A DNA stretch of 64,000 nt, from positions 56,670,937 through 56,734,936 of the forward strand of contig NC_071334.1 in the NCBI RefSeq assembly GCF_027744825.2. Direction: 5' to 3'. This document shows, in pieces, positions 47,314-59,869 of this stretch. Below the pieces are notes generated by a model. That model made no database searches, had not been told where the DNA came from, and saw nothing but the letters and a program-made list of their open reading frames with translations. Each line of letters starts with the position of its first letter. Positions within the stretch are counted from its first letter, which is position 1. A program made the position numbers and the translations under genes. Source of the stretch: Synchiropus splendidus. Lineage: Eukaryota; Chordata; Actinopteri; Syngnathiformes; Callionymidae.

Positions 47314-48433
47314 TAGGACTGGGTGATATGACCACAAATCAATAGGACAATATATTGGGCTCTTTTACCTCAATAATAAAATATCCCTCCCAGTATTGTA
47401 CATCGTGGGAAGCTCAATATGCAAAAAATATCTTTGCGATTGTGTGGGATACTTCTTGTTGGCTACTTTCATGAGGCATTTAAACTTGAGCTCAACGAAT
47501 TGGACAGAATTTCATACCTCAATATTTCATATGATGCAAAATGACTACGTGGATGGAGTAAAAAAAAATTCTATTTTTTTAATCATAAAAATAAGGGGTC
47601 AGACATTTTTGTGCTATTATTAATAATAGTAATAATCAGCTTCTGAGCAGAAGACTGAGACTTCTCTGACTCAAAAGAAAACATGGCTGAGTTGGATGAT
47701 TAACCAATATTGAAATCATTTCACCGCAGTCACAGGACCCACTTACAAGAGGAAAATCACTCCATCAAGTCAACCGTCAACCTCAGTTTCGGTTAGTGCA
47801 TTATCCCAATATGAAATTGGCGCATAAAAAGCTGTTTATGTGCTATAACTAGGTGCAAGACACTAAACATTAGGCGTTGAATCGCAACTTCTAGCGGTAA
47901 AAGTTTGGGGATAAACTGTCTAAAAAAATAAAGCGTCATGAAGACAGACCTCCAGTCACAGACACAGGCTGCAACTGAAACCCAGTTAGGATCTGGATTA
48001 AACAAACTTCCCACCAATTTCCTCCCAATGAAGCAAATTTCCTGCCAGTGCTGCTATGAGCATCATCTACGTCGGTCCTTGTATGAGTTTGTGGTACGCA
48101 TTTTTGTTTGATATGGGTCTGAAAATAAACACATGCCGTATATGTAGTACATGTTTTTGATTGGCTGCATGTTCCTGAGCGAATCTGTGATCCCTTCAAG
48201 TGAGGGAAACAAAAGCCATTTATCAGGCTGACTACGGCTGTCGATCGGTGGCAAGTACACGCGCTTCACCCCATCGTGAAGGGGAATGAAGAGAGCCTAC
48301 CAGAAGGCATCGTCAGAACAAGCAAAGTGTATTTATTTATTTTTGTTAAAATACCAAACTTACCGGCATAGGTAACACTGTTATCGCAGTATATTTTGGC
48401 AACAGTACATTTTCAGGTTGTCGCCCAGGCCTA
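47314..48433. mobile_element. Inner TIR element of unit A
   Basis: The left end TAGGACTGGGTGATATGACC and the right end, read on the minus strand, TAGGCCTGGGCGACAACC are inverted ends of a type I recall from fish hAT-like MITEs ('taggnctgggcgata'). The element is about 1.12 kb and recurs as 51442-53315 (unit B, enlarged by the LTR) and 56324-57446 (unit C). No clear 8-bp target duplication. Confidence 0.45.
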
Positions 48434-48445
48434 CGGTCTTAACTC

Positions 48446-48640
48446 TTATGAACAGAAAAGTCTTTGAATTCTGGCCCAAGCCACTCCATTCCACGCTTGC
48501 TGCAAAGTGGTTTCTAGTTGCCCCAGGTTGCTAACACGTGGGCGATCTGTTGGCCGAGGTAATCCTCCAGTTGCATAATTGCTGACAAATTTAGTGACAA
48601 TGGAGGTCATGGAAATTTGCCAGAAACTCTGTGGAGACAC
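48446..48640 (-). pseudogene. Decayed Tc1-type transposase tail, unit A
   Basis: The minus-strand frame ends SNLGQLETTLQQAWNGVAWA followed by RIQRLFCS and a stop. This has the spacing of the C-terminal segment of Tc1-family transposases (...L..L...LeeeW..Ip...i..L..SM). The catalytic DDE part is not seen upstream, so it is a remnant. It lies just outside the inner TIR element. Counterparts are at 53328-53537 and 57459-57644. Confidence 0.4.
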
Positions 48641-48951
48641 AGAGTTTGTGTTCAGCCATTGTCTTGCAGAAGTGTTTGCAGATCTTAATGATGTTGAAAG
48701 ATAGGAACAAGACTCTTCTTCGGAATATCACAGTATAGCATCTCTATTCATTTGAAGTCAACTAGAGATCAGTTGTTTTTTGCTGTGAATTCCATTGGAA
48801 TAAGTTTACAAAGCTATTGCGATGAAGTCAAACCACGTGATACTGGTCGTCTCACGATTGCTTGCGTGTATTTATTTCAGAGTAGCCCATACATAAAGGG
48901 TGTTTCATTTGACACAGACAGCTCCAATGACACTTAAAAGTGATAGTAATA

Positions 48952-49140
48952 CAGTGTCCCCTTGCTATATCGCCCTTTACCCTCCGTGGCTTTGGTGTAT
49001 CGCAGGTTTTTACAGGGCCGCCAACTATCGCGCAAATGAAGCTTGTCTGAGGCTCAAATGCCACACGTCCGCTTTCTCATGTGCTAAATATACTATTCCT
49101 GTTGGAGTGAAGCAGATTCCTTCAGACAGGAAGTCGGCCG
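48952..49140 (+). mobile_element. Pogo/mariner-like end fragment, unit A
   Basis: 'cagtgtccccttgctatatc' then 'tttggtgtatcgcaggtttt' resembles the terminal sequence of a common vertebrate pogo-type family (CAGTGGTCCCTCGCTATATCGCGG...). A counterpart lies at about 53832-54020 in unit B; it is lost in unit C. Confidence 0.4.
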
Positions 49141-51542
49141 TTGAAAAGTGACGTGAATGCTGGAAATCTTCTTCATAAAACACCATCTGCACATGTTGTA
49201 CACTTTTTGCTGTGAAAGAACAACAGGGACATTATGATATGGACTACAGCTCCTTGCTGTGTGTCGCACAGTGCACATGCAAGATCATAATTGTCAGTGT
49301 ATGTTAACAAAATCAACATTTTAGACCGTTTTCCTCCCTCCACTTCTGCTTCTGTTGTAAAATTGAATGCCCTGCATGACTCCGCCTCCACTCCTCGATC
49401 CAATCCCCGTGGAGATCTGTGGTTGCATTGTGGCGTTGGTACTTTGCAGACCGGGACCTGTCACGGGGTGGTCCCAGAATGTAAACCCCTGCGAGCAGGG
49501 AGGGAACACTATCATGCAAAGACAATCAGCACCATTTACGGCGCAGGAGAAACTGCAATTATGAAAAGTGCAGTGAACTTGCTTCGTTCTGTCTCTTCAT
49601 GTCACATCTCTTTTTCGCGCTTTCGTCCCTTTCATCATCCGTGTCGCCTTTTCTTTTTTTTTTTTTCCCAAAAACATTTTATGCAGTGCACTTTGGTCAT
49701 TCAATGTCGAACTGATGCGATTATTGTCTCATGGTTATGGCAATACAAAGCCGTCCTCAGGGTGCCAACTAACAAGTACCATTGAAAAGGATCAGAAACC
49801 CACTAAACAACAAAGAAACATGACATAATGGTTGGTGGACCGAGTGATTGATGCATACATTTGACTGCTCATCTCACAGAATTTCATGAGGAGTGACTAC
49901 AAAAACTACAAGCCATGAAAGCTCCACAATGTTTGAAACGCTCTCAGGTGCATTCACAATATTATTCTGAGACGAGATTATTCGAAAGTCAAAATGTGCG
50001 GCCCAACCGGGAATGGTGTGCTCTTACTTTTCTCGGCTCTAGGTACCAGAATTCCTGAGATATTCCAGGTTTTGGGACCAATTTTTCCGATTGAAAATGA
50101 GTGGGAAGAGGATTCAACACTTCAGACATTTACCTCTACTTCAACGGTACCGCAGCTCCCCCAAACTTTGGCATAGAAACTCAGCGAAAAGCTCAAAATG
50201 CACTTGTTCTCTGTTGCTGTAAAAAAAAGATCACAGCCAAGTCGTATCAGTTGCCTCAAAGAAGCGGAGATATGCCAAAAATCGAAACGTAAGAGTGAGC
50301 AATCAAGATGGTTAGAGTGGAGCAGAGCAGTCATTCTCCGGTCATGTAAGAGTTTCTATACTGCCAGTGTGGCCAAACAGTACGGCGCAGAAACATGAAA
50401 AGCTCCAGTTTTGTATTTCAACTTGTCCTCTCTCATTAAATGTAAATGATTGATAGGGGCATTTGACAAGCCATCGAAGGTCCACAAGATGCAATCAAAC
50501 AACAAAAGTGAGGCCTCATACGGTACACTTTGCGGTCCATTAGCACAGTTGGTGACAACTTCAAAGTACTTCAAGTGTGGAGAACTGGTGATCATAAATG
50601 CCAACAATATCTGTATGTCTCATAAATGTGTCGTTAGTCATTTTCATATTCACATACAATTGACTGCCTCCACTTTTCCACTTCCAACAAAGTCTTGATG
50701 TCTTGAAGGGGCCAACTACTCTTTTCAACCCAGTGTTACGCCTTGTGCAGAATGTGACTATTTACATTAACGGACCATGAATTCAAAATACAAAATCAAA
50801 AATAAAGTCCTTTGTGGTTTATTTCACTTACGTGACCCTGTTTATGCAACAAATTAATAACTTAACTAGAACAGAATTGTCTTTTTATTTATTTTTTAAA
50901 TTATTTTTAGTATTATTAATTGAATTTTTATTTTTATTTATTTATTTATTTTTTATTTGCAGAGTGCAGGTGTTTGTCTCAGTCATATTCTGTTTCAAAG
51001 ATGAGGAACTTTCAGTCAGTTATTTAATGGCCAAGAGATTAGAATTAGAAAAGCCATCATCAATTTCTTAGGTTATTAAAATTAAATGTCAAATGCAGTG
51101 CTGTGTTGTTATACTTTCTGTGTCTCCTCTGGCAGCATCAGCGATTAGTTATGGCCACAAGCTAACGTTTGAAACCTAATGCATTTTTCCTCTCAATCCT
51201 TCTTCAGTAAAATAGTCCACATGGTGTGTAGATGAACATTCTCTAGCAGAGCCACGATGCTCAGTTTGTGATTTGTTTTGAAAATGTGACCACAGCCGCA
51301 CCAAATAAATGTGTGTCAATATGGCAAATAGACTTACAGTTCTGTATTCAGTTAGGCCTTGGTCTTGTCCCTCTCATTGGCCTTGGTCTTGGTCTCTGTG
51401 TCTGTATGCTCTGATCTCGACAAGGCCTCATTGCAGACTTGTAGGACTGGGCGATATGACCACAAATCAATAGGACAATATATTGGGCTCTTTTACCTCA
51501 ATAATAAAATATCCCTCCCAGTATTGTACATCGTGCGAAGCT

Positions 51543-51547
51543 CAATA
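51543..51547. repeat. LTR target-site duplication, left
   Basis: CAATA; repeated at 52286-52290. Units A and C have a single CAATA in 'gctcaatatgcaaaa'. Confidence 0.85.
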
Positions 51548-52285
51548 TGTCATGAGTGCGAAGGGACGAGGGAGCTAAAGCCACGTATAGGAGACGTGGT
51601 GTAGGACCCAAGTGCAAGTGGTTATAGGCACAGGAGGCAGGAGGGAATTATAAATAATATTTAATAATTAAACAAACTAAAATAGAACAGAAAGCGTCAC
51701 CGAACCGGGAAGAAACAGAGCAAACGCAGAGTGTAAAAACAGTAACGAAACTAACAGGAGTGCACAAACATGAGTAAAAAGTCAAAACAGAAAGCGTCAT
51801 CGAACCGGGAGTTAAATGAACTTAAATCACAAATGAAACCGAGAATAGACTACAAAAGAAACCAAGAAACACACGGCAAACAGCAAGAAACCAAAAACAC
51901 TAGCTTAGGAACCACAGTTAAACACAGACAAATCCAAAATAAGCTAGCACACAGAACAAAAGAAGCCGAACACAGGGAGAGACACGAGAACCGGGAGTTA
52001 GAGCTAGCAAACAGAAGAAAAGAAGCCGAGAACCAGGAGTTACCACGGGGGAACGAGAGAAGTCCAGGAGCACAGGAACCAGAGGAAACATCAACAGGGA
52101 ACGTGGAAACACACAGGGACTAGAAGAACTGGCAGGAAACAAAGACAACGATCTGGCACACGTTGCTGGAGCCCAGGTGTTCTTGAAGACATTAATCAGG
52201 TGGTAATCGGCTCCAGCCGTGTGCCAAAGGAACAGAGGGAGAGAAGCAAAAACAGGACTCGGAGCCTGGAAGCGGAGCCATGACA
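51548..52285 (-). mobile_element. Solo-LTR-like element, copy 2
   Basis: A 738-bp insertion with TGTCATGA...CCATGACA ends and a perfect 5-bp duplication, proved by the empty sites in units A (near 47409) and C (near 56426). TG...CA termini and 5-bp duplications fit an LTR left by recombination of an LTR retrotransposon. On the minus strand an ATTAAA-type signal lies near the 3' side. Inner blocks with 'gcgtcaccgaaccggg' are repeated, and a plus-strand frame (51770-52123) full of E, K, R and N is a by-product. It is related to 2559-3133 and entered after the triplication. Confidence 0.7.
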
Positions 52286-52290
52286 CAATA
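52286..52290. repeat. LTR target-site duplication, right
   Basis: CAATA, identical to 51543-51547. Confidence 0.85.
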
Positions 52291-53327
52291 TGCAAAAAAT
52301 ATCTTTGCGATTGTGTGGGATACTTCTTGTTGGCTACTTTCATGAGGCATTTAAACTTGACCTCAACGAAATGGACAGAATTTCATACCTCAATATTTCA
52401 TATGATGCAAAATGACTACATGGATGGAGTAAAAAAAAAGTGTATTTTTTTAATCATAAAAATAAGGGGTCAGACATTTTTCTTGCTATTATTAATAATA
52501 GTAATAATCAGCTTCTGAGCAGAAGACTGAGACTTCTCTGACTCAAAAGAAAACATAGCTGAGTTGGATGATTAACCAATATTGAAATCATTTCACCGCA
52601 GTCACAGGACCCACTTACTAGAGGAAAATCACTCCATCAAGTCAACCGTCAACCTCAGTTTCGGTTAGTGCATTATCCCAATATGAAATTGGCGCATAAA
52701 AAGCTGTTTATGTGCTATAACTAGGTGCAAGACACTCAGCATTAGGCGTTGAATCGCAACTTCTAGCGGTAAAAGTTTGGGGATAAACTGTCTAAAAAAA
52801 TAAAGCGTCATGAAGACAGACCTCCAGTCACAGACACAGGCTGCAACTGAAACTCAGTTAGGATCTGGATTAAACAAACTTCCCACCAATTTCCTCCCAA
52901 TGAAGCAAACTTCCTGCCAGTGCTGCTATGAGCATCATCTACGTAGGTCCTTGTATGAGTTTGTGGTACGCATTTTTGTTTGATATGGGTCTGAAAATAA
53001 ACACATGCCGTATATGTAGTACATGTTTTTGATTGGCTGCTTTGTTGAGCATGTTCCTGAGCGAATCTGTGATCCCTTCAAGTGAGGGGAACAAAAGCCA
53101 TTTCTCAGGCTGACTGCGGCTCTCGATCGGTGGCAAGTACACGCGCTTCACCCCATCGTGAAGGGGAATGAAGAGAGCCTACCAGAAGGCATCGTCAGAA
53201 CAAGCAAAGTGTATTTATTTATTTTTGTTAAAATACCAAACTTTCCGGCATAGGTAACACTGTTATCGCAGTATATTTTGGCAACAGTACATTTTCGGGT
53301 TGTCGCCCAGGCCTACGGTCTTAACTC

Positions 53328-53537
53328 TTATGAACAGAAAAGTCTTTGAATTCTGGCCCAAGCCACTCCATTCCACGCTTGCTGCAAAGTGGTTTCTAGT
53401 TGCCCCAGGTTGCTAACACGTGGGCGATCTGTTGGCCGAGGTAATCCTCCAGTTGCATAATTGCTGACAAATTTAGTGACAATGTAGGTCATGGAAATTT
53501 GCCAGAAACTCTGTGGAGACACAGAGTTTGTGTTCAA
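53328..53537 (-). pseudogene. Decayed Tc1-type transposase tail, unit B
   Basis: Counterpart of 48446-48640, with the same LQQAWNGVAWARIQRLFCS end. Confidence 0.4.
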
Positions 53538-53831
53538 CCATTGTCTTGCTGAAGTGTTTGCAGATCTTCATGATGTTGAAATATAGGAACAAGACTCTTC
53601 TTCGGAATATCGCAGTATAGCATCTCTATTCATTTGAAGTCAACTAGAGATCAGTTGTTTTGCTGTGAATTCCATTGGAATAAGTTTACAAAGCTATTGC
53701 GATGAAGTCAAGCCACGTGATACTGGTAGTCTCACGATTGCTTGCGTGTATTTATTTCAGAGTAGCCCATACATAAAGGGTGTTTCATTTGACACAGACA
53801 GCTCCAATGACATGTGAAAGTGATAGTAATA

Positions 53832-54020
53832 CAGTGTCCCCTTGCTATATCGCGCTTTACCCTCCGTGGCTTTGGTGTATCGCAGGTTTTTACAGGGCCG
53901 CCAACTATCGCGCAAATGAAGCTTGTCTGAGGCTCGAATGCCACACGTCCGCTTTCTCATGTGCTAAATATACTATTCCTGTTGGAGTGTAGCAGATTCC
54001 TTCAGACAGGAAGTCGGCCG
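53832..54020 (+). mobile_element. Pogo/mariner-like end fragment, unit B
   Basis: Counterpart of 48952-49140; reads 'gctatatcgcgctttaccct', closer to the presumed family sequence than unit A's 'gccc'. Confidence 0.4.
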
Positions 54021-56323
54021 TTGAAAAGTGACGTGAATGCTGGAAATCTTCTTCATAAAACACCATCTGCACATGTTGTACACTTTTTGTTGTGAAAGAA
54101 CAACAGGGACATTATGATATGGACTGCAGCTCGTTGCTGTGTGTCGCACAGTGCACATGCAAGATCATAATCGTCAGTGTATGTTAACAAAATCAACATT
54201 TTAGACTGTTTTCCTCCCTCCACTTCTGCTTCTGTTGTAAAATTGAAAGCCCTGCATGACTCCACCTCCACTCCTCGATCCAATCCCCGTGGAGATCTGT
54301 GGTTGCATTTTGGCGTTGGTACTTTGCAGACCGGGACCTGTCACGGGGTGGTCCCAGAATGTAAACCCCTGCGAGCAGGGAGGGAACACTATCATGCAAA
54401 GACAATCAGCACCATTTACGGCGCAGGAGAAACTGCATTTATGAAAAGTGCAGTGAACTTGCTTCGTTCTGTCTCTTCATGTCACATCTCTTTTTCGTGC
54501 TTTCGTCCCTTTCATCATCCGTGTCGCCTTTTCTTTTTTTTTTTTTCCCAAAAACATTTTATGCAGTGCACTTTGGTCATTCAATGTCGAACTGATGCGA
54601 TTATTGTCTCATGGTTATGGCAACACAAAGCCGTCCTCAGGGTGCCAACTAACAAGTACCATTGAAAAGGATCAGAAACCCACTAAACAACGAAGAAACA
54701 TGACATAATGGTTGGTGGACCGAGTGATTGATGCATACATTTGACTGCTCATCTCACAAAATTTCATGAGGAGTGACGACAAAAACTACAAGCCATGAAA
54801 GCTCCACAATGTTTGAAACGCTCTCAGGTGCATTCACAATATTATTCTGAGACGAGATTATTCGAAAGTCAAAATGTGCGGCCCAACCGGGAATGGTGTG
54901 CTATTACTTTTCTCGGCTCTAGGTACCAGAATTCCTGAGATATTCCAGGTTTTGGGCCCAATTTTTCCCATTGAAAATGAGTGGGAAGAGGATTCAACAC
55001 TTCAGGCATTTGCCTCTACTTCAACGGCACCGCAGCTCCCCCAAACTTTGGCATAGAAACTCAGCGAAAAGCTCAAAATGCACTTGTTCTCTGTTGCCGT
55101 AAAAAAAAGATCACAGCCAAGTCGTATCAGTTGCCTCAAAGAAGCGGAGATATGCCAAAAATCGAAACGTAAGCGTGAGCAATCAAGATGGTTAGAGTGG
55201 AGCAGAGCAGTCATTCTCCGGTCATGTAAGAGTTTCTAAACTGCGAGTGTGGCCAAACAGTACGGCGCAGAAACATGAAAAGCTCCAGTTTTGTATTTCA
55301 ACTTGTCCTCTCTCATTAAATGTAAATGATTGATAGGGGCATTTGACAAGCCATCGAAGGTCCACAAGATGCAATCAAACAACAAAAGTGAGGCCTCATA
55401 CGGTACACTTTGCGGTCCATTAGCACAGTTGGTGACAACTTCAAAGTACTTCAAGTGTGGAGAACTGGTGATCATAAATGCCTACAATATCTGTATGTCT
55501 CATAAATGTGTCGTTAAAGTCATTTTCTCAATAACATACAATTGACTGCCTCCACTTTTCCACTTCCAACAAAGTCTTGATGTCTTGAAGGGGCCAACTA
55601 CTCTTTTCAACCCAGTGTTACGCCTTGTGCAGAATGTAACTATTTACATTAACGGACCATGAATTCAAAATACAAAATCAAAAATAAAGTCCTTTGTGGC
55701 TTATTTCACTTACGTGACCCTGTTTATGAAACAAATTAATAACTTAACTAGAACAGAATTGTCTTTTTATTTATTTTTTAAATTATTTTTGGTATTATTA
55801 ATTGAATTTTTATTTTTATTTATTTATTTATTTTTTATTTGCAGAGTGCAGGTGTTTGTCTCAGTCATATTCTGTTTCAAAGATGAGGAACTTTCAGTCA
55901 GTTATTTAATGGCCAAGAGATTAGAATTAGAAAAGCCATCATCAATTTCTTAGGTTATTAAAATTAAATGTCAAATGCCGTGCTGTGTTGTTATACTTTC
56001 TGTGTCTCCTCTGGCAGCATCAGCGATTAGTTATGGCCACAAGCTAACGTTTGAAACCTAATGCATTTTTCCTCTCAATCCTTCTTCAGTAAAATAGTCC
56101 ACATGGTGTGTAGATGAACATTCTCTAGCAGAGCCACGATGCTCAGTTTGTGATTTGTTTTGAAAATGTGACCACAGCCGCACCAAATAAATGTGTGTCA
56201 ATATGGCAAATAGACTTACAGTTCTGTATTCAGTTAGGCCTTGGTCTTGTCCCTCTCATTGGCCTTGGTCTTGGTCTCTGTGTCTGTATGCTCTGATCTC
56301 GACAAGGCCTCATTGCAGACTTG

Positions 56324-57446
56324 TAGGACTGGGCGACATGACCACAAATCAATAGCACAATATATTGGGCTCTTTTACCTCAATAATAAAATATCCCTCC
56401 CAGTATTGTACATCGTGCGAAGCTCAATATGCAAAAAATATCTTTGCGATTGTGTGGGATACTTCTTGTTGGCTACTTTCATGAGGCATTTAAACTTGAG
56501 CTCAACGAATTGGACAGAATTTCATACCTCAATATTTCATATGATGCAAAATGACTACGTGGATGGAGTAAAAAAAAATTCTATTTTTTTAATCATAAAA
56601 ATAAGGGGTCAGACATTTTTGTGCTATTATTAATAATAGTAATAATCAGCTTCTGAGCAGAAGACTGAGACTTCTCTGACTCAAAAGAAAACATAGCTGA
56701 GTTGGATGATTAACCAATATTGAAATCATTTCACCGCAGTCACAGGACCCACTTACAAGAGGAAAATCACTCCATCAAGTCAACCGTCAACCTCAGTTTC
56801 GGTTAGTGCATTATCCCAATATGAAATTGGTGCATAAAAAAGCTGTTTATGTGCTATAACTAGGTGCAAGACACTAAGCATTAGCCGTTGAATCGCAACT
56901 TCTAGCGGTAAAAGTTTGGGGATAAACTGTCTAAAAAAATAAAGCGTCATGAAGACAGACCTCCTCCACCACAGACACAGGCTGCAACTGAAACCCAGTT
57001 AGGATCTGGATTAAACAAACTTCCCACCAATTTCCTCCCAATGAAGCAAAATTCCTGCCAGTGCTGCTATGAGCATCATCTACGTCGGTCCTTGTATGAG
57101 TTTGTGGTACGCATTTTTGTTTGATATGGGTCTGAAAATAAACACATGCCGTATATGTAGTACATGTTTTTGATTGGCAGCATGTTCCTGAGCGAATCTG
57201 TGATCCCTTCAAGTGAGGGAAACAAAAGCCATTTATCAGGCTGACTGCGGCTCTCGATCGGTGGCAAGTACACACGCTTCACCCCATCGTGAAGGGGAAT
57301 GAAGAGAGCCTACCAGAAGGCATCGTCACAACAAGCAAAGTGTATTTATTTATTTTTGTTAAAATACCAAACTTACCGGCATAGGTAACACTGTTATCGC
57401 AGTATATTTTGGCAACAGTACATTTTCGGGTTGTCGCCCAGGCCTA
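56324..57446. mobile_element. Inner TIR element of unit C
   Basis: Counterpart of 47314-48433, uninterrupted. Confidence 0.45.
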
Positions 57447-57458
57447 CGGTCTTAACTC

Positions 57459-57644
57459 TTATGAACAGAAAAGTCTTTGAATTATGGCCCAAGCCACTCC
57501 ATTCCACGCTTGCTGCAAAGTGGTTTCTAGTTGCCCCAGGTTGCTAACACGTGGGCGATCTGTTGGCCGAGGTAATCCTCCAGTTGCATAATTGCTGACA
57601 AATTTAGTGACAATGGAGGTCATGGAAATTTGCCACTCACACAC
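57459..57644 (-). pseudogene. Decayed Tc1-type transposase tail, unit C
   Basis: Counterpart of 48446-48640, cut at its upstream side by the unit C deletion. Confidence 0.4.
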
Positions 57645-58016
57645 TTACACTTTTTGCTGTGAAAGAACAACAGGGACATTATAATATGGACTGCAGCTCC
57701 TTGCTGTGTGTCGCACAGTGCACATGCAAGATCATAATTATCAGTGTATGTTAACAAAATCAACATTTTAGACCGTTTTCCTCGCTCCACTTCTGCTTCT
57801 GATGTAAAATTGAAAGCTCTGCATGACTCCACCTCCACTCCTTGATCCAATCCCCGTGGAGATCTGTGGTTGCATTGTGGCGTTGGTACTTTGCAGACCG
57901 GGACCTGTCACGGGGTGGTCCCAGAATGTAAACCCCTGTGAGCAGGGAGGGAACACTATCATGCAAAGACAATCAGCACCATTTACGGTGCAGGAGAAAC
58001 TGCATTTATGAAAAGT

Positions 58017-59869
58017 AAAATGCAATTTTTTTTTATATTCATTGCTATATATGATCTAAAATACATTCTCTACATTCAGTAATGTGCTGACCTGGATTAG
58101 TAGTCCTGCATTTTGTAAATAAAATGAGATATGCTAGAATATTTATGACTAGCTTACTGGACCAGAAAAACACTTGAGTGTGATTCAAGATCCAAACAAG
58201 CTCGGTCCATCATCTGTGATGGGTCAAATGAAGTTGAGTCTACTTAGGCAATTGTATCAAAACTCTTCCGTCATGCAACACCTTCACTGAACACATTTTG
58301 AACTGAAATGTGAATCATATGCAAGACCACTCCAGCAAAACAGCGTGTTGCATAATGAGGACAATTCCATTCCTTGAAGATCAATATCCCTCCTACCGTT
58401 GCTATTATTCATTTTGCTTTCATTTCTTTCTGGTCTGTTCCTCTGCCTAATGAAGATTTCCCTGCCTTTTTAAATCCGTCTTCCCGGGGTTGAATCTCCC
58501 CTACGTCTTATAATTAAGTCAGTATATGAGCCGTAAAGACTGAACTCTCCTGAAATAAACCCTGAGAATTCAGCACCATCTGCTCCACTCCTCTGAGCTC
58601 AGCTTTTGGCCTCCCATCATCAGAGACATGGCCATCACGATTGTTCTTGGGTCCAGATGCTGGTGGGAGGGAGGTGGTGAGATAAAATAGAAATAAAAAA
58701 AGGAATAATTATCATAATTAATAAAACATACATTGTTCTTCACATGAATGCATGCAATGCATTGCACATAGTTCACAGACAGTCTTTGAAACTCTACTGC
58801 AATTTCATTTTGGGGTAATATTGAAAAATGAAATGTAAGTTAAAGAATTCCTTAGCATGTATTGGTGTTCACAGACATTGATAAGACTATAGATAAGAAG
58901 GTAATACCTACATAGTTATTACTTACATCCCGGATGCTCTGAAATATACCACATTATATCTTTGGGCCATTTTAAAACATATCTTTTACCAGTCAAGACT
59001 TCAATAGTTGGATGTGAGGTAAGCGACCTGCAGTGTGGTGGTCGAGATAAACTTAATGATTGTGTATTTTAAAGCTGCATCCTCACTGTGCTGCCAAGTA
59101 ATTCGCTGTTTACTGTAAGATACTTCCAGCAACATGTGTTGGAGCGCCTTTGCTTCTGTCACTGAACACGGCGTGACATACAGCTGCTTCGTGCTTGGCT
59201 TGTCTGCCCCACCGTGATCTTGCATCAGTGTCACCGAGGTGAAATAAATCAAAATCTACCGGCTGATAACCATTTAAGCCAGTTCGATCTTGCAGCGTCA
59301 GAGAACCAATCCCTCACCTTTATTCATCTGGCTGGCCTTCATCTGCTCCTGTCTGACCCAGGCCATTAATTACCCCCGAGCTGGCTCAGAACATTGGCGA
59401 CAACGCACAGCAAGACCGCTGCAGTAATAGAAACTGATGAGGACCCACCGCCTGTGCGTCTCCTCTGGCTTTGCTGTCATGACTTTTATTTTTTGCCATA
59501 CGTCTGATGCGATGCGATCACAACCCTGCCGTTGTTGTCTGCATTTTGTCAGCACCGATGGGTTTATACCTCTTGGACGTCAGAAAGGTGGACAGACCGT
59601 GACATGCTGTGTAAGTGACTGTGACACAAACAATGACAAAGCCTTTATCTCTCTTGCTACAGAAATATAAGGGGGTGAAAAAAAGCTTCAAACATTTGCT
59701 CTGATGAAAAGGCAATTGTTCCGTTTATTTTCTGTGTATGAATGTTGAATCTTTAGACCAACACCTGTAATTAAACAGGTGTTTTAAATAGGTTGCCGCC
59801 TTTGCCCAGTCATCACTTGTTGTTCCGTGCTCCAATGTATAGCTGTAAATAAAAAATTTTTATCTTCAG
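58017..59869. other. Non-coding or intronic stretch
   Basis: Unique-looking DNA after the triplication. A weak exon-like piece lies at 58624-58673 (after 'cctcccatcatcag', before GAG|GTGGTG). The part at about 59000-59420 is compositionally balanced, includes a homeodomain-type TAATTA and could be conserved non-coding DNA, but this cannot be tested here. Confidence 0.45.

Larger units (their letters stand above)
46071..49566. repeat. 12-kb triplication, unit A
   Basis: First of three direct copies; each begins 'agtgcagtgaacttgcttcg' and ends 'tttatgaaaagt' or a near match. It is 3496 bp, lacking two pieces present in unit B: about 0.63 kb corresponding to 50740-51370, and the LTR insertion. 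The missing 0.63 kb lies between short 'cttgt' repeats, suggesting deletion between them. Copies look about 97-98 percent alike by eye. Many short frames recur in all units, but none reads as a host gene. Confidence 0.92.
51442..53315. mobile_element. Inner TIR element of unit B, with LTR inside
   Basis: The same element as 47314-48433, interrupted by the solo-LTR-like insertion. Confidence 0.45.
49567..54446. repeat. 12-kb triplication, unit B
   Basis: The longest unit, 4880 bp. It keeps the 0.63-kb part missing from A and the 0.57-kb part missing from C, and has gained the solo LTR at 51548-52285. Frames of 162-164 codons that cross the unit borders at 49567 and 54447 are open by chance and not genes. 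Confidence 0.92.
54447..58016. repeat. 12-kb triplication, unit C
   Basis: 3570 bp. It lacks the LTR, and about 0.57 kb corresponding to 53504-54078 is missing; the junction at about 57634-57645 carries a short filler, 'ctcacacactt'. It ends at 'gaaaagt', after which the sequence is unique. Confidence 0.92.

Noticed and set aside
49291..49785. 164-codon frame (and its 162-codon twin at 54177-54665)
   Set aside because: They cross the junctions between triplication units, are not open in that form elsewhere, and have no protein similarity I recognise.
51770..52123. 117-codon charged frame inside the LTR-like element
   Set aside because: Arises from repeated 'gaaccggga'-type blocks inside a non-coding LTR; it is private to that insertion.
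59300..59400. Minus-strand exon-like segment before AAAG|GTGAGG
   Set aside because: Open in only one frame for fewer than 20 codons and without a clear acceptor.
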